The notes: a model not told the origin generated them from the sequence alone. A DNA stretch of 64,000 bases from Couchioplanes azureus (GCF_014648355.1 NZ_BMQY01000003.1:579916-643915); one strand, 5' to 3'; positions 32,542-41,281 are shown, counted from the first letter of the stretch. Numbers and translations: made by a program.

Positions 32542-33006
32542 GTGGCCGAGCTGATCTTCCGTACCGCGACGCGCGCGGACCTCCCCGCGATCCTGCGACT
32601 CCTCGCCGACGACGAGATCGCCCGGGCGCGCGAGTCGGCGCCGGTCGAGGAGGCGGTCGACGCGGCGTACTGGGCGGCCTTCGAGGCGATCGACGCCGAC
32701 CCGCGCAACGACCTGATCGTCGCGGAGGCCGGCGGCGAGATCGTCGGCACCTGCCAGCTCACCTTCACGCCGTCGCTGAGCCGCCGCGGCACCGAACGGA
32801 TGACCATCGAGGCGGTCCGGATCCGCGGCGACCGGCGCGGCCGCGGGCTCGGGCGGCAGATGATGCACTGGGCGCTCGACCGGGCCCGGGAGCGCGGCTG
32901 CCGGCTGGCGCAGCTCACGACGGACAAGCGCCGCGCGGACGCGCACCGCTTCTATGCCTCGCTCGGCTTCGCGCCCACCCACGAGGGATTCAAGATCGCT
33001 CTTTGA
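32542..33006 (+). CDS. GNAT N-acetyltransferase
   Basis: A 154-residue acetyl-CoA-dependent acetyltransferase. The core strand IEAVRIRGDRRGRGLGRQMMHWAL carries the RxxGxG pyrophosphate-binding loop; the C-terminal DAHRFYASLGFAPTHEGFKIAL is the typical GNAT end. N-terminus FRTATRADLPAILRLLADDE is typical as well. Substrate cannot be predicted. Single gene, leaderless by spacing; its 3' end overlaps the convergent LigD-polymerase gene by 17 bp. Confidence 0.87.
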   Translation: MAELIFRTATRADLPAILRLLADDEIARARESAPVEEAVDAAYWAAFEAIDADPRNDLIVAEAGGEIVGTCQLTFTPSLSRRGTERMTIEAVRIRGDRRGRGLGRQMMHWALDRARERGCRLAQLTTDKRRADAHRFYASLGFAPTHEGFKIAL

Positions 33007-34021
33007 GGTCGCGGTCCTTGGAGGGCTGCACCCGCTTCGGCTCGCCGGGCATCTTCGGATGGTCGGGCGGGTACGGCAGGTCCCCGGCCCCGGCCCGCTC
33101 GTCCCGCTCGGACCACTCGAGCAGCGGCGTGATGTCGTGGGCGACGTCGTCGATCCGCGCATGCGGATCCCCGATCGTCGCGATCCGCTGCGGCACGGTC
33201 CGCAGGTCGAAGTCGTCCGGCTCCACGTCGGGCAGCTCCGCCCAGGTGACCGGGGTCGAGGCGGTCGCCCGCGCGTTGGCCCGCAGCGAGTACGCGCAGG
33301 CGATGGTCCGGTCCCGGGCCATCTGGTTGTAGTCGACGAAGACCCGGTCGCCGCGCTCCTCCTTCCACCAGGAGGTGGTGATCCGGCCGGGGCTGCGCCG
33401 CTCGACCTCCCGGGCGAGGGCGATCGCCGCCCGGCGCACCTGCACGAACGACCACTTCGGCTGGATGCGGACGTAGACGTGCACGCCCCGGCCGCCCGAG
33501 GTCTTCGGGTAGCCGGTCCAGCCCAGCTCGTCCAGCACCTCGTGCACGACCCCGGCCGCCGCGACCACGTCGCCGAAGCCGAGGCCGGGCTGTGGGTCGA
33601 GATCGATGCGCAGCTCGTCGGGGTTGTCGGGGGCGTCGCCGCGCACCGGCCAGGGGTGGAAGACCACGGTGCCCATCTGCGCGGCCCAGGCCACGTGGGC
33701 CAGGTCGGCGGGGCAGAGCTCGTCGGCCGTACGCCCGCTCGGGAACGCGATGGTGGCGGTCTGCACCCAGGCCGGGACACCCCGGGCGGGAATCCGCTTC
33801 TGGAAGAACATCTCCCCCTCGATGCCGTCGGGGAAGCGTTGCAGCGTCGTGGGCCGGTGCCGCAGGGCGCGCATGATGCCGTCGCCGACCGCCAGGTAGT
33901 ACTCGAACACGTCCCGCTTGGTGTATCCCCTGCCGGGGAAGCAGACCTTGTCGGGACTGCTCAGCCGTACGGGACGACCCGCGACCTCGACCTCGACGGC
34001 GGGTGACCGGGAAGCTGCCAT
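32990..34021 (-). CDS. Stand-alone LigD-type polymerase domain (NHEJ primase-polymerase)
   Basis: A 343-residue archaeo-eukaryotic primase-like polymerase, as in the polymerase module of LigD, which fills and extends ends in bacterial non-homologous end joining. Motifs: SSPDKVCFPGRGYTKRDV, the metal-binding DELRIDLDPQPG, KTSGGRGVHVYVRI, and WWKEERGDRVFVDYNQMARDRTIACAYS. Neither ligase nor phosphoesterase is fused; a separate ligase is at 29361. No Ku gene in this window. TAAGGT 6 nt before the ATG supports the start. Confidence 0.92.
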   Translation of the reverse strand: MAASRSPAVEVEVAGRPVRLSSPDKVCFPGRGYTKRDVFEYYLAVGDGIMRALRHRPTTLQRFPDGIEGEMFFQKRIPARGVPAWVQTATIAFPSGRTADELCPADLAHVAWAAQMGTVVFHPWPVRGDAPDNPDELRIDLDPQPGLGFGDVVAAAGVVHEVLDELGWTGYPKTSGGRGVHVYVRIQPKWSFVQVRRAAIALAREVERRSPGRITTSWWKEERGDRVFVDYNQMARDRTIACAYSLRANARATASTPVTWAELPDVEPDDFDLRTVPQRIATIGDPHARIDDVAHDITPLLEWSERDERAGAGDLPYPPDHPKMPGEPKRVQPSKDRDLKERS

Positions 34022-34027
34022 GCGACG

Positions 34028-34033
34028 ACCTTA
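34028..34033 (-). promoter_or_regulatory. -10 element of the LigD-type polymerase gene
   Basis: TAAGGT on the minus strand, 6 nt before the ATG at 34021. Confidence 0.55.
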
Positions 34034-34043
34034 TGCGCAGACG

Positions 34044-34081
34044 GCGACGGCCGTCCTCCCCGCGGAGAGGACGGCCGTCGC
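34044..34081 (-). terminator. Hairpin terminator after the LPXTG protein gene
   Basis: Perfect 15-bp stem (GCGACGGCCGTCCTC with its complement) and an 8-nt loop, 11 nt past the stop at 34093 in the minus direction. No U-run follows, as is common for actinobacterial hairpins. It also insulates the polymerase promoter just beyond. Confidence 0.75.
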
Positions 34082-34092
34082 GGGCGGGGACT

Positions 34093-34626
34093 TCAGGCGC
34101 TGCGGCGACGCCGGCTGTAGACGACCGCACCGGCGCCGGCGGCCACCAGGATGGCGCCGAAAGCGACGGTCAGGCCCATCGGCGCGCCGGTCAGCGGGAG
34201 GGTGCCGCCCGCGCTGACGCCGCCCGGGGCGGTCTGGCTCTGGGTGGGCGTGGCCGGCGGCGAGGTCTCCGGGAGCTCGCCGCCGGGCGGGACGGTGTCG
34301 ACGCTGGCGGTCGGCGTGCTCGGGGTGGTCGGGGTCGTGGTGGTGTGCGACGGGGCGGGGGTCGGGCTCTCGCCGCCGTATCCGCCGTTGCCCCGGGTCG
34401 GGCCGGTGGTCGTGGCGGCGGCGCCCGGCGTGCTGCCGGGCCCGTAGCCGCAGTCCTCGTCGCGCTCTCCCTCGGCGCAGGGGGTGGTCGTCACGGCGGG
34501 GTGCGGGGCGCGGGCCGCGGCCTCGTCAGCCGTCGCCGCGGCGGGTGCCCCGGTCAGGGCGAGGGCGGCGAGCACGGTGACGCCGGCCGCGGGCAGTGCC
34601 GCGGCCAGTCGGCGCGTCAAACTCAT
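34093..34626 (-). CDS. LPXTG-type cell-wall-anchored surface protein
   Basis: A 177-residue secreted protein: signal peptide (residues 1 to about 33, RRLAAALPAAGVTVLAALAL), a Thr/Pro/Gly-rich low-complexity middle with two cysteines (C50, C59), then the sorting signal LPLTG at 143-147, a hydrophobic helix and a final SRRRRSA. A second near-motif LPETS lies at 118-122. It should be covalently attached to peptidoglycan by a sortase encoded elsewhere. ATG 34626 is used; ATG 34635 would add three residues. The middle has no domain; probably a stalk. Confidence 0.85.
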   Translation of the reverse strand: MSLTRRLAAALPAAGVTVLAALALTGAPAAATADEAAARAPHPAVTTTPCAEGERDEDCGYGPGSTPGAAATTTGPTRGNGGYGGESPTPAPSHTTTTPTTPSTPTASVDTVPPGGELPETSPPATPTQSQTAPGGVSAGGTLPLTGAPMGLTVAFGAILVAAGAGAVVYSRRRRSA

Positions 34627-34718
34627 GAGGAGCATCCGTTCTGTTGCGGTAAGTCCGGTCTCATTCCGCAGGGAGTTTAGCGCCTTGCGCCCGTTTTGCA
34701 CGTAACGCCCCGGTTCAA

Positions 34719-35204
34719 TCAGGAGGGAACTCCCCCGATCCTGTGGCTGCGCCACAGATGCCACAACGCGAAGACCTTCGACTCGAACTGCGGATCCGCC
34801 GCGAACAGCCCGCCGCTGTACGGCGCCCGCAACTGCACGCTCGCCCCGGACTCCAGATAGACGGAGACGACCGTACGGGCACCGCGCCGCTCGGCCCGGA
34901 GGTCCACGACCCGGCTCCACGGCTGCACCCCGGCGCCGAACGGCGTCACCGTGCGGATGCCCTCGCGCCCGATCTCCGTCGCCATCCACGGCCGCAGCAA
35001 CAGCCCCGCCACCGCCCCGGCCGCGCTCGGCGCGACGGCGAGCAGCAGCCACGCCCACCCCGGCGGCGCCAGCCCGGCCCACACCAGGTCCACGGCCGCG
35101 GCGACCGCCGCCACGGCGAGAGCGACCAGGGACAGCAGCACGCCCCCATAGAGACCACGGCCGAGGGCCTGCCGCCAGGTGGGCCGGAATCGCGCAGCTT
35201 CCAT
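34719..35204 (-). CDS. Two-TM PH-domain membrane protein
   Basis: A 161-residue protein with two membrane segments (about residues 18-42, LYGGVLLSLVALAVAAVAAA, and 48-70, WAWLLLAVAPSAAGAVAGLLL). A cytoplasmic PH-like domain follows: EIGREGIRTVTPFGAGVQPWSRVVDLRAERRG and VVSVYLESGASVQLRAP. Actinobacterial PH-domain membrane proteins of this layout are widespread and of unknown role. Start evidence is modest. Divergent from msrB across 70 bp. Confidence 0.72.
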   Translation of the reverse strand: MEAARFRPTWRQALGRGLYGGVLLSLVALAVAAVAAAVDLVWAGLAPPGWAWLLLAVAPSAAGAVAGLLLRPWMATEIGREGIRTVTPFGAGVQPWSRVVDLRAERRGARTVVSVYLESGASVQLRAPYSGGLFAADPQFESKVFALWHLWRSHRIGGVPS

Positions 35205-35261
35205 AGGAGGCTCAACGTCCGACGGTACGACCGCACGCCGCACTCCCGGTGCGCCGCGACG

Positions 35262-35267
35262 TACGGT
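35262..35267 (+). promoter_or_regulatory. -10 element of msrB
   Basis: TACGGT, 7 nt before the msrB ATG. Confidence 0.5.
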
Positions 35268-35274
35268 GGACGGC

Positions 35275-35682
35275 ATGGCCCCTGAAGACACCACCCTGCC
35301 CACCACCGAGGACGAGTGGCGCATCCGGCTCAGCCCGGACGAGTTCCGCGTCCTGCGCCAGGCCGGCACCGAGGCGCCCTGGTCCGGCGAGTACGTGAAC
35401 ACCAAGGACGAGGGCATGTACCGGTGCCGCGCCTGCGGCGCCGAGCTCTACCCGAGCGACACCAAGTTCGAGTCCGGCTGCGGATGGCCCTCCTTCGACG
35501 ACGCCATCCCGGGCGCCATCAAGGAGATCGACGACCACAGCCACGGCATGGTCCGCACGGAGATCCGCTGCGCCCGCTGCGACAGCCACCTCGGCCACGT
35601 CTTCCGCGGCGAGATGATGACGCCGAAGAACACCCGCCACTGCGTCAACAGCCTGTCCATCCGCCTGGATCCCCAGCAGTAG
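35275..35682 (+). CDS. msrB: Peptide-methionine (R)-S-oxide reductase
   Basis: A 135-residue MsrB that reduces the R form of methionine sulfoxide in proteins. Four zinc cysteines form two CxxC pairs (C51/C54 and C99/C102). The catalytic Cys is C123 in NTRHCVNSLSIRL, and C69 in SGCGWPSF is the likely resolving residue. Normal length. Single gene, convergent with folA across 5 bp. Confidence 0.96.
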   Translation: MAPEDTTLPTTEDEWRIRLSPDEFRVLRQAGTEAPWSGEYVNTKDEGMYRCRACGAELYPSDTKFESGCGWPSFDDAIPGAIKEIDDHSHGMVRTEIRCARCDSHLGHVFRGEMMTPKNTRHCVNSLSIRLDPQQ

Positions 35683-35687
35683 CGCAG

Positions 35688-36167
35688 TCAGTCCCGGTGG
35701 AGCTGCTCCACGAGGAAGCCGATGCCGTTCGCGGCGGTGTGCCGCTCGCCCTCGCCGGCGACCCGCCACTCGGGACCGAGCTCCGGTGCGTACGTGTCGC
35801 CGGCGACGTCCAGGTCTATCCGGGTACGGACGATGTGGCCCGCGTGGGGCAGCAGCGCCGTGTAGACCGACTGCCCGCCGATCACCCAGAACTCGTCGTG
35901 CCGGGCGAGCAGGTCCTCGACCGAGGCGACCACCGTCGCGCCGGGCGCGATCCAGCCGGGACGGCGGGTCAGCACCACGTTGCGGCGCCCGGGCAGGGGC
36001 CGGACGCGCTCCGGCAGCGACTCCCAGGTCGTGCGCCCCATCACGACGGTGGCGCCCATGGTGAAGTCCTTGAAGATCTTCTGCTCGCCGGGCACGCGCC
36101 ACGGGATGTCGCCGCCGGCGCCGATCACCCCGCCCCCGGCCTCGGCCCAGATCATGTGGATGGTCAT
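35688..36167 (-). CDS. folA: Dihydrofolate reductase
   Basis: A 159-residue DHFR that regenerates tetrahydrofolate with NADPH. Motifs: [20 protein letters not shown] (the usual catalytic acid position follows later, with [23 protein letters not shown]), [12 protein letters not shown] and [15 protein letters not shown]. The ATG overlaps the thyA stop (ATGA), forming the common thyA-folA unit in which thymidylate synthase makes the dihydrofolate this enzyme recycles. Confidence 0.95.
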   Translation of the reverse strand: MTIHMIWAEAGGGVIGAGGDIPWRVPGEQKIFKDFTMGATVVMGRTTWESLPERVRPLPGRRNVVLTRRPGWIAPGATVVASVEDLLARHDEFWVIGGQSVYTALLPHAGHIVRTRIDLDVAGDTYAPELGPEWRVAGEGERHTAANGIGFLVEQLHRD

Positions 36168-36961
36168 ACGGCGACCGGGGCGCGCAGGGCCGGGTGGTGC
36201 AGGTAGTTCACCAGCTTCAGGTCCTCGAAGCGGTAGTCGAAGAGGGACGGCACGGGGGCCAGCTCCAGCTCGGGGAAGTCGTACGCCTCCCGGGAGAGCT
36301 GCTCGCGCACCTGGTCGACGTGGTTGGCGTAGATGTGGCAGTCGCCGCCGACCCAGACGAAGTCACCCGGCGTGAGCCCGACCTGCGCCGCGATCATGTG
36401 CGTGAGCAGCGCGTAGCTGGCGATGTTGAACGGCACGCCGAGGAACATGTCGGCGCTGCGCTGGTAGAGCTGGCAGGAGAGCCGGCCGTCGGCGACGTAG
36501 AACTGGAACATCGCGTGGCACGGCGCGAGGGCCATCTCGGGGAGCTGGGACACGTTCCACGCGGAGACGATCATCCGCCGCGAGTCGGGGTCGCTGCGCA
36601 GCGTGGCCAGCAGGTCGGCGATCTGGTCGACGTGGCCGCCGTCCGGCGTCGGCCAGGAGCGCCACTGCTTGCCGTAGACCGGGCCCAGCTCGCCGTCGGC
36701 GTCGGCCCATTCGTCCCAGATGGTGACGCCCTGGTCGCGCAGCCAACGGACGTTGCTGTCGCCCCGCAGGAACCAGAGCAGCTCGACGGCGATCGACTTG
36801 AAGTGCACCCGCTTGGTCGTGATCAGCGGGAAGCCGCGGGACAGGTCGTAGCGCAGGCGCTCGCCGAAGAGGCTGACCGTGCCGGTGCCGGTGCGGTCCG
36901 ACTTGGGCGTGCCGTCGTCGAGGACCCGGCGGAGCAGCTGTTCGTACTGGGTGTCGGCCAT
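36164..36961 (-). CDS. thyA: Thymidylate synthase
   Basis: A 265-residue classical ThyA converting dUMP to dTMP with methylene-tetrahydrofolate. The catalytic C148 lies in [12 protein letters not shown]; other motifs are [13 protein letters not shown], the [20 protein letters not shown] segment, [21 protein letters not shown] and HIYANHVDQ. The start MADTQYEQ is supported by TACCGT 7 nt upstream, so the longer form beginning three codons earlier is rejected. Coupled to folA. Confidence 0.97.
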   Translation of the reverse strand: MADTQYEQLLRRVLDDGTPKSDRTGTGTVSLFGERLRYDLSRGFPLITTKRVHFKSIAVELLWFLRGDSNVRWLRDQGVTIWDEWADADGELGPVYGKQWRSWPTPDGGHVDQIADLLATLRSDPDSRRMIVSAWNVSQLPEMALAPCHAMFQFYVADGRLSCQLYQRSADMFLGVPFNIASYALLTHMIAAQVGLTPGDFVWVGGDCHIYANHVDQVREQLSREAYDFPELELAPVPSLFDYRFEDLKLVNYLHHPALRAPVAV

Positions 36962-36968
36962 GGCCGAC

Positions 36969-36974
36969 ACGGTA
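36969..36974 (-). promoter_or_regulatory. -10 element of thyA-folA
   Basis: TACCGT on the minus strand, 7 nt before the ATG at 36961. Confidence 0.55.
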
Positions 36975-36980
36975 ACGCGT

Positions 36981-37005
36981 GCCCGGGGCGGTGGCCGCCC
37001 CGGGC
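36981..37005 (-). terminator. Hairpin terminator after the 82-residue protein gene
   Basis: Perfect 11-bp stem GCCCGGGGCGG / CCGCCCCGGGC with a 3-nt loop, 18 nt past the stop at 37023 and just before the thyA promoter. No U-run. Confidence 0.7.
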
Positions 37006-37022
37006 GAGGCGAAACACCGGCG

Positions 37023-37271
37023 TCAGTGCGCCCAGGACTCGCTCATCGCGGAGATCTGCTGATTGAGCTGGGCGAGGTCCCGGTTGGGCTCCTCCGAGTC
37101 CGGGGCCTTGTCGGCCTTGAAACCGAGCGGCGTGCCGAGTTCCTTCCAGCGGTCGAAGAGGATGTGCTGGGTCAGAACGTCCTTGACGTCTTCGTGGGCG
37201 GCCTTGAGCTCATGCACGGCGTTCTCGTACCGCTCCACCTTTTTCAGCAGGTCAGACTCGCAATTGGTCAT
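37023..37271 (-). CDS. 82-residue hypothetical helical protein
   Basis: Starts [19 protein letters not shown]. It continues as amphipathic helix with heptad-like spacing ([21 protein letters not shown]), then a Pro/Asp-containing loop and a second helix ([18 protein letters not shown]). No family recognised. It is flanked by clear signals: TATCGT 6 nt before the ATG and a hairpin terminator after the stop, so it is very probably a real monocistronic gene. The DUF397 gene lies just upstream on the same strand with its own terminator. Confidence 0.65.
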   Translation of the reverse strand: MTNCESDLLKKVERYENAVHELKAAHEDVKDVLTQHILFDRWKELGTPLGFKADKAPDSEEPNRDLAQLNQQISAMSESWAH

Positions 37272-37277
37272 GTCCGC

Positions 37278-37283
37278 ACGATA
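37278..37283 (-). promoter_or_regulatory. -10 element of the 82-residue protein gene
   Basis: TATCGT on the minus strand, 6 nt before the ATG at 37271. Confidence 0.5.
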
Positions 37284-37319
37284 GCCAGAAATGAACCATC
37301 TTCGGGTTGATATCGGCAA

Positions 37320-37338
37320 AGCCGGACGAAGTCCGGCT
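37320..37338 (-). terminator. Hairpin terminator after the DUF397 gene
   Basis: AGCCGGAC / GTCCGGCT 8-bp stem with a 3-nt loop, 7 nt past the stop at 37346, followed in the minus direction by TTGCCG. Confidence 0.6.
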
Positions 37339-37345
37339 CGGCGCG

Positions 37346-37552
37346 CTAAAGGTCGAACTCGCCGTCCTTCGCCCCGCCGACGAACGCGTCCCACTCGGCG
37401 GGCGTGAAGAACAGGACGTCACCGTCCGGGCGGCGGGAGTCGCGGACCGCCACGCCACCCTCCAGCAGGGCGACCTCGACCGCCGCCTCCTCGGACGTGC
37501 CACTGCGGCGCCACACCGCGTCACTCAGGTCCAACTCGAACTTTTCGGCCAC
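37346..37552 (-). CDS. DUF397 protein
   Basis: A 68-residue DUF397 protein: FELDLSDAVWRRSGTSEEAAVEVALLEGGVAVRDSRRPDGDVLFFTPAEWDAFV spans nearly the whole length. In streptomycetes and relatives DUF397 proteins usually sit beside an XRE-type regulator and act with it in development or as an antitoxin-like partner. No XRE gene is adjacent here, so this copy is an orphan. The GTG start is supported by CAGACT 7 nt upstream. Confidence 0.85.
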   Translation of the reverse strand: MAEKFELDLSDAVWRRSGTSEEAAVEVALLEGGVAVRDSRRPDGDVLFFTPAEWDAFVGGAKDGEFDL

Positions 37553-37559
37553 GGCGGTC

Positions 37560-37565
37560 AGTCTG
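37560..37565 (-). promoter_or_regulatory. -10 element of the DUF397 gene
   Basis: CAGACT on the minus strand, 7 nt before the GTG at 37552. Confidence 0.45.
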
Positions 37566-37630
37566 CCACCACGCGCCCCGGTTGGCGTCACCCGTGCGAT
37601 GCACGCCGGCGAACCGCCCGCCGCGTGCGC

Positions 37631-38236
37631 TCAGCCGCGGAGCTTGCCCGCGACGGTGACCACGCGCTGCGCCAGGTGGTCGAGCGCGGCGTACTCGACC
37701 TCGCTCAGGGGCGCGTTGTTGGAGCCGCCGGTGACGTGGGAGGCGCCGTACGGGTTGCCGTCGTTGAACTTGAGCACGTCCGTGTAGCCGGGCGCCACCA
37801 CCACGCCGCCGAAGTGGTAGATGGTGTTGTAGAGCGCCAGCAGCGTCGACTCCTGGCCGCCGTGCGCGGTCATCGACGCGGTGAAGCCGGCGTACGCCTT
37901 GTCGGCGAGCTGGCCCTGCTGCCACTGCGGGCCGAGCGTGTCGATGAACTGCTTGAGCTGGCTGGCGACGTTGCCGTAGCGGGTCGGGGTGCCGAACAGC
38001 ACCGCGTCGGCCCAGACCATGTCGTCCGCGGACGCCTTGGGCTCGTCCTTCGTGGTGTCGAAGTGCTGGCTCCAGGCCGCGTTCGAGGCGATGGCCTCCT
38101 GCGGCGCGAGCTCCGGCACCTGGCGCAGGCGCACCTCGGCGCCGGCCTTCTCGCCCGCCTGCGCCAGGCGCTCGGCCATGGCGTGGATGTTGCCGGTCGC
38201 CGAGTAGTAGATGACGGCCAGTTTGACGTTCGCCAC
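37631..38236 (-). CDS. wrbA: NAD(P)H:quinone oxidoreductase WrbA
   Basis: A 201-residue flavodoxin-fold enzyme that reduces quinones by two electrons using FMN. Features: AVIYYSATGNIHAMAERLAQ (phosphate loop), FGTPTRYGNVASQLKQFID, AGFTASMTAHGGQESTLLAL and YGASHVTGGSNN, all typical of WrbA. GTG start with AGGAGGAT upstream. Single gene. Probably involved in oxidative stress defence. Confidence 0.94.
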   Translation of the reverse strand: MANVKLAVIYYSATGNIHAMAERLAQAGEKAGAEVRLRQVPELAPQEAIASNAAWSQHFDTTKDEPKASADDMVWADAVLFGTPTRYGNVASQLKQFIDTLGPQWQQGQLADKAYAGFTASMTAHGGQESTLLALYNTIYHFGGVVVAPGYTDVLKFNDGNPYGASHVTGGSNNAPLSEVEYAALDHLAQRVVTVAGKLRG

Positions 38237-38307
38237 GGGGAATCCTCCTAGTTATTTGCAGTGTCAACTAAAAGGTAGGGGGTTCCCGCGGATATCGGGC
38301 CGAAACG

Positions 38308-38583
38308 TCAGAGAAGCAACTCGCTGCCGTGCGGGCCCACCGCGTCGGCGTGCTCGTCGTCCAGCCACACGCCGTCGCTGGCGAGATAGCGGAAGCGGTA
38401 GTGCCCGGGCTCCAGGCTCAGCGTCACCGTACGCGTGCCGTCCCGCCGGATCTTCAGCTCGTGCAGCCCGGGCTTCCAGTCGTTGAACGTGCCGACCACG
38501 CTGACCGTGCCCTCCGGCGCGTCCTTCGGCAGGCAGAACGTCACCCGGGTCTTGTTGCCGAACAGCTTGCTCCGCTTGATCAT
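38308..38583 (-). CDS. Stand-alone CBM48/isoamylase early-set domain protein
   Basis: A 91-residue single Ig-like domain: VTFCLPKDAPEGTVSVVGTFNDWKPGLHELKIRRDG then TVTLSLEPGHYRFRYLASDGVWLDDEHAD. This is the glycogen-binding early-set domain seen in GlgB, GlgX and AMPK beta, here without a catalytic part. It might bind glycogen or regulate a partner. AGGGGGAC precedes the ATG. An upstream in-frame start is less likely. Confidence 0.8.
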   Translation of the reverse strand: MIKRSKLFGNKTRVTFCLPKDAPEGTVSVVGTFNDWKPGLHELKIRRDGTRTVTLSLEPGHYRFRYLASDGVWLDDEHADAVGPHGSELLL

Positions 38584-38645
38584 GTGTCCCCCTGGAATGC
38601 CGCGCTCCAGGGAGGACAACGGCCGAGGACGCGAGAAGTGACGCA

Positions 38646-38651
38646 TAAGAT
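38646..38651 (+). promoter_or_regulatory. -10 element of the ElaA-like gene
   Basis: TAAGAT, 6 nt before the ATG at 38658. Confidence 0.5.
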
Positions 38652-38657
38652 GCCACG

Positions 38658-39113
38658 ATGCATCCCCAGGAGGAGATCCGCGTGGCGTCCTTCGGCGAGC
38701 TCGACGTCGCCACGCTGTACGCGATCCTCAAGCTGCGCGTCGACGTGTTCGTCGTCGAGCAGAACTGCGCGTACCCGGAGCTCGACGGCCGCGACGACGA
38801 GCCCGGCACCCGGCACGTCTGGCTGGCCCGCGGCGACGGCATCCTCGCCTACCTGCGGATCCTCGACGACCACGGCACCGCGCGGATCGGCCGGGTGGTC
38901 ACCGCGGCGAGCGCGCGCCAGGGCGGCGCCGCGAGCCGGCTCCTGGCGCACGCGCTCACCGTCGTCGGCGACCGGCCCGCCACCCTCGCGGCGCAGGCGC
39001 ACCTGACCGGCTTCTACGGCCGCTTCGGATTCGAGGTGGCGGGCGAGGCCTACGACGAGGACGGCATCCCCCACGTACCGATGGTCAGGGCAGCGCGGCG
39101 ACGATCTCGGTGA
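38658..39113 (+). CDS. ElaA-family GNAT acetyltransferase
   Basis: A 151-residue GNAT of the ElaA type: [39 protein letters not shown] is the diagnostic N-terminal part. [24 protein letters not shown] stands at the acetyl-CoA loop, and [27 protein letters not shown] closes the fold. Substrate unknown. Its 3' end overlaps the convergent hemQ gene by 29 bp. Confidence 0.88.
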   Translation: MHPQEEIRVASFGELDVATLYAILKLRVDVFVVEQNCAYPELDGRDDEPGTRHVWLARGDGILAYLRILDDHGTARIGRVVTAASARQGGAASRLLAHALTVVGDRPATLAAQAHLTGFYGRFGFEVAGEAYDEDGIPHVPMVRAARRRSR

Positions 39114-39789
39114 CCGAGCGGCGGCGGCCGGTGTAGAACGGCACCTCCTCGCGGACGTGCCGGCGCGCGCCGGAGGCCCGCAGGTCACGCATCAGGTCGA
39201 CGATGCGGTGCAGCTCGTCGGCCTCGAAGGCGAGCATCCACTCGTAGTCGCCGAGCGCGAACGACGCGACCGTGTTCGCCCGCACGTCCGGGTAGCCGCG
39301 GGCCATCCGGCCGTGCTCGGCGAGCATCGCGCGGCGCTCCTCGTCGGGCAGCAGATACCACTCGTACGACCGCACGAACGGGTACACGCAGATGTACGGC
39401 CGCGGCTGCTCGTCGGCGAGGAACGCGGGCAGGTGGCTCTTGTTGAACTCGGCCGGGCGGTGCAGCGCCATCTGCGACCACACCGGCGTCAGGTGCCGGC
39501 CCAGGGCGGTACGCCGGAACAGCCCGTACGCCTCCTGCAGCGCGTCGGACGAGCCGGAGTGCCACCACACCATCACGTCGGCGTCCGCGCGCAGGCCGGC
39601 GACGTCGTACGTACCGCGCACCGTGACGTCCTTGCCGGCGAGCTGCTCGAACAGCGTGTCCACCTCGCCGGCCAGGGCGTCGCGCAGGGCCGGAAGCGGC
39701 GTCGTGGCGCGGAAGACCGACCACATGGTGTAGCGGATCGTGGCGTTCAGCTCGTTGATCCGGGCGGCGTTCGTCTGCGCCTCGCTCAT
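39085..39789 (-). CDS. hemQ: Coproheme decarboxylase HemQ/ChdC
   Basis: A 234-residue chlorite-dismutase-family enzyme that decarboxylates coproheme III to heme b, the last step of the coproporphyrin pathway used by Actinobacteria and Firmicutes. Motifs: [39 protein letters not shown] (catalytic Tyr region) and [15 protein letters not shown] (His ligand region), then [18 protein letters not shown]. The ATG overlaps the hemY stop (ATGA). Forms a hemY-hemQ unit downstream of hemE. Confidence 0.94.
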   Translation of the reverse strand: MSEAQTNAARINELNATIRYTMWSVFRATTPLPALRDALAGEVDTLFEQLAGKDVTVRGTYDVAGLRADADVMVWWHSGSSDALQEAYGLFRRTALGRHLTPVWSQMALHRPAEFNKSHLPAFLADEQPRPYICVYPFVRSYEWYLLPDEERRAMLAEHGRMARGYPDVRANTVASFALGDYEWMLAFEADELHRIVDLMRDLRASGARRHVREEVPFYTGRRRSVTEIVAALP

Positions 39790-41183
39790 CGCTCCTCCAG
39801 GTGTTTCAGGACGTCGTCCGCGGCGTTCTCGCCGCTGGCCACACAGGCCGGGATGCCCACGCCGTCGTACGCGGCCCCGGCCAGCGCGAGGCCGGGGCGC
39901 CCGCTCAGCGCGGCCCGGGCCCGCGCGACCCGGTCGAGGTGGCCGGGGGCGTACTGGGGCAGCCCGCCGCCCCAGCGCTGCACCCACGAGGCCACCGGCG
40001 GCGGCAGCTCTCCCCCGGCAAGGCGGCCCAGCTCGGCGTGCGCGGCCGCGGCGAGCACGGCGTCGTCGTGCTGCAACCGCTCCTCCTCGCCGGAGCGCCC
40101 GAGCGAGGCGCGCACGATCACCGGGCCGTCCGGGCGGGCGAGGTGCGGCCACTTCCGGGTGAAGAACGTGGCCGCCTTGACGAGCGTGCCCTCGGCCGGC
40201 GGCACGAGGAAGCCGGAGAGCTCGGGTAGCGGCGTGCCGGGCGGCAGGGCGAACGCGGCGAGGGCGACGCTGGCGTACCGGAGCCGGTCCACCTCGGCGG
40301 CCGCCTCGGGATCGACCCCGGTGAGCATGCGGGCCGCCGGACGGGCGGGCATGGCCAGCACCACCGCGTCGACGTCGTCGATCTGCGGGGCGGGCACCGG
40401 CCCGAGCAGCAGCCGCCATCCGTGCGTCGTGCGGGCCAGCTCGCGCACCGGCAGGCCCAGGCTGATGCGGGCGCCGGCGGCGGTGGCCGCGGCGGCCACC
40501 AGGCGGCTCATCCCGCCGTCGACGGCGGCGAAGACCGGCCGGCCGGGCACCCGGACGGACGCGGCCTGGGCGGCCCGGACGGCGGCGGACAGGGTGTGCT
40601 CGGTGCGGGCGGCGCGGGCCAGGGCCGGCAGGGTGGTGGCCAGGGAGAGCTGGTCGGCGCGGCCCGCGTACACCCCGCCGAGCATCGGGTCGACGAGCCG
40701 GTCGGCGATCTCGTCGCCGTACCGGGCGCGGACCAGCGCGCCGACCGTGACGTCCTCGCCGGGGGCGAGCAGCGGGCGGCCCTCGTCGCGGTCGGCGTCC
40801 GCGGTCGGGCGCGCCAGCTCGCCGAGCAGGCTCAGATCCCCTGGTACGCCCACGAGCGTCCCCCCGGGCACCCGCTCCAGCCGACCCTCGACCGCCAGCG
40901 CGGCGGGGATCGGCGCGGGATGCACGAGGGCGTCGCCCAGCCCGACGCGCCGCACGAACCGCACCGCCGCCGACTCGCCGCCCTCCGGCGCACCCGCCAG
41001 GAACGACTCGGCGCCGCGCTCGACCGTCGCGCCCGCCAGCTCCCCGGTGCGCAGCTTGCCGCCGAGCCGGCCGGACTGCTCGTACACGATGATGTCGGTG
41101 CCGGCCGGCGCCCGGTCCCGGATGCGCACCGCGGCGGCCAGCCCGGCTATCCCGCCGCCGACGATCGCCACCCGCTTCCGCAC
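39786..41183 (-). CDS. hemY: Coproporphyrinogen/protoporphyrinogen oxidase (HemY/CgoX)
   Basis: A 465-residue FAD enzyme oxidising coproporphyrinogen III in this pathway. The dinucleotide fold [19 protein letters not shown] is at the N-terminus; [27 protein letters not shown] and a C-terminal [20 protein letters not shown] (FAD-binding end) follow. GTG 41183 is chosen because a GACAGT hexamer lies 9 nt upstream; in-frame GTGs at 41189, 41192 and 41213 are alternatives. Couples to hemQ by ATGA. Ferrochelatase is not in this window. Confidence 0.93.
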   Translation of the reverse strand: MRKRVAIVGGGIAGLAAAVRIRDRAPAGTDIIVYEQSGRLGGKLRTGELAGATVERGAESFLAGAPEGGESAAVRFVRRVGLGDALVHPAPIPAALAVEGRLERVPGGTLVGVPGDLSLLGELARPTADADRDEGRPLLAPGEDVTVGALVRARYGDEIADRLVDPMLGGVYAGRADQLSLATTLPALARAARTEHTLSAAVRAAQAASVRVPGRPVFAAVDGGMSRLVAAAATAAGARISLGLPVRELARTTHGWRLLLGPVPAPQIDDVDAVVLAMPARPAARMLTGVDPEAAAEVDRLRYASVALAAFALPPGTPLPELSGFLVPPAEGTLVKAATFFTRKWPHLARPDGPVIVRASLGRSGEEERLQHDDAVLAAAAHAELGRLAGGELPPPVASWVQRWGGGLPQYAPGHLDRVARARAALSGRPGLALAGAAYDGVGIPACVASGENAADDVLKHLEER

Positions 41184-41281
41184 GCCCACCACACTGTCAG
41201 GTCCCCTGCGCACCCGGCCACCGGGGTCGTTCGATGTGATCCCGTTCGGGGAAACGCCGCCGGACGCCCGCCGGACCGGCC

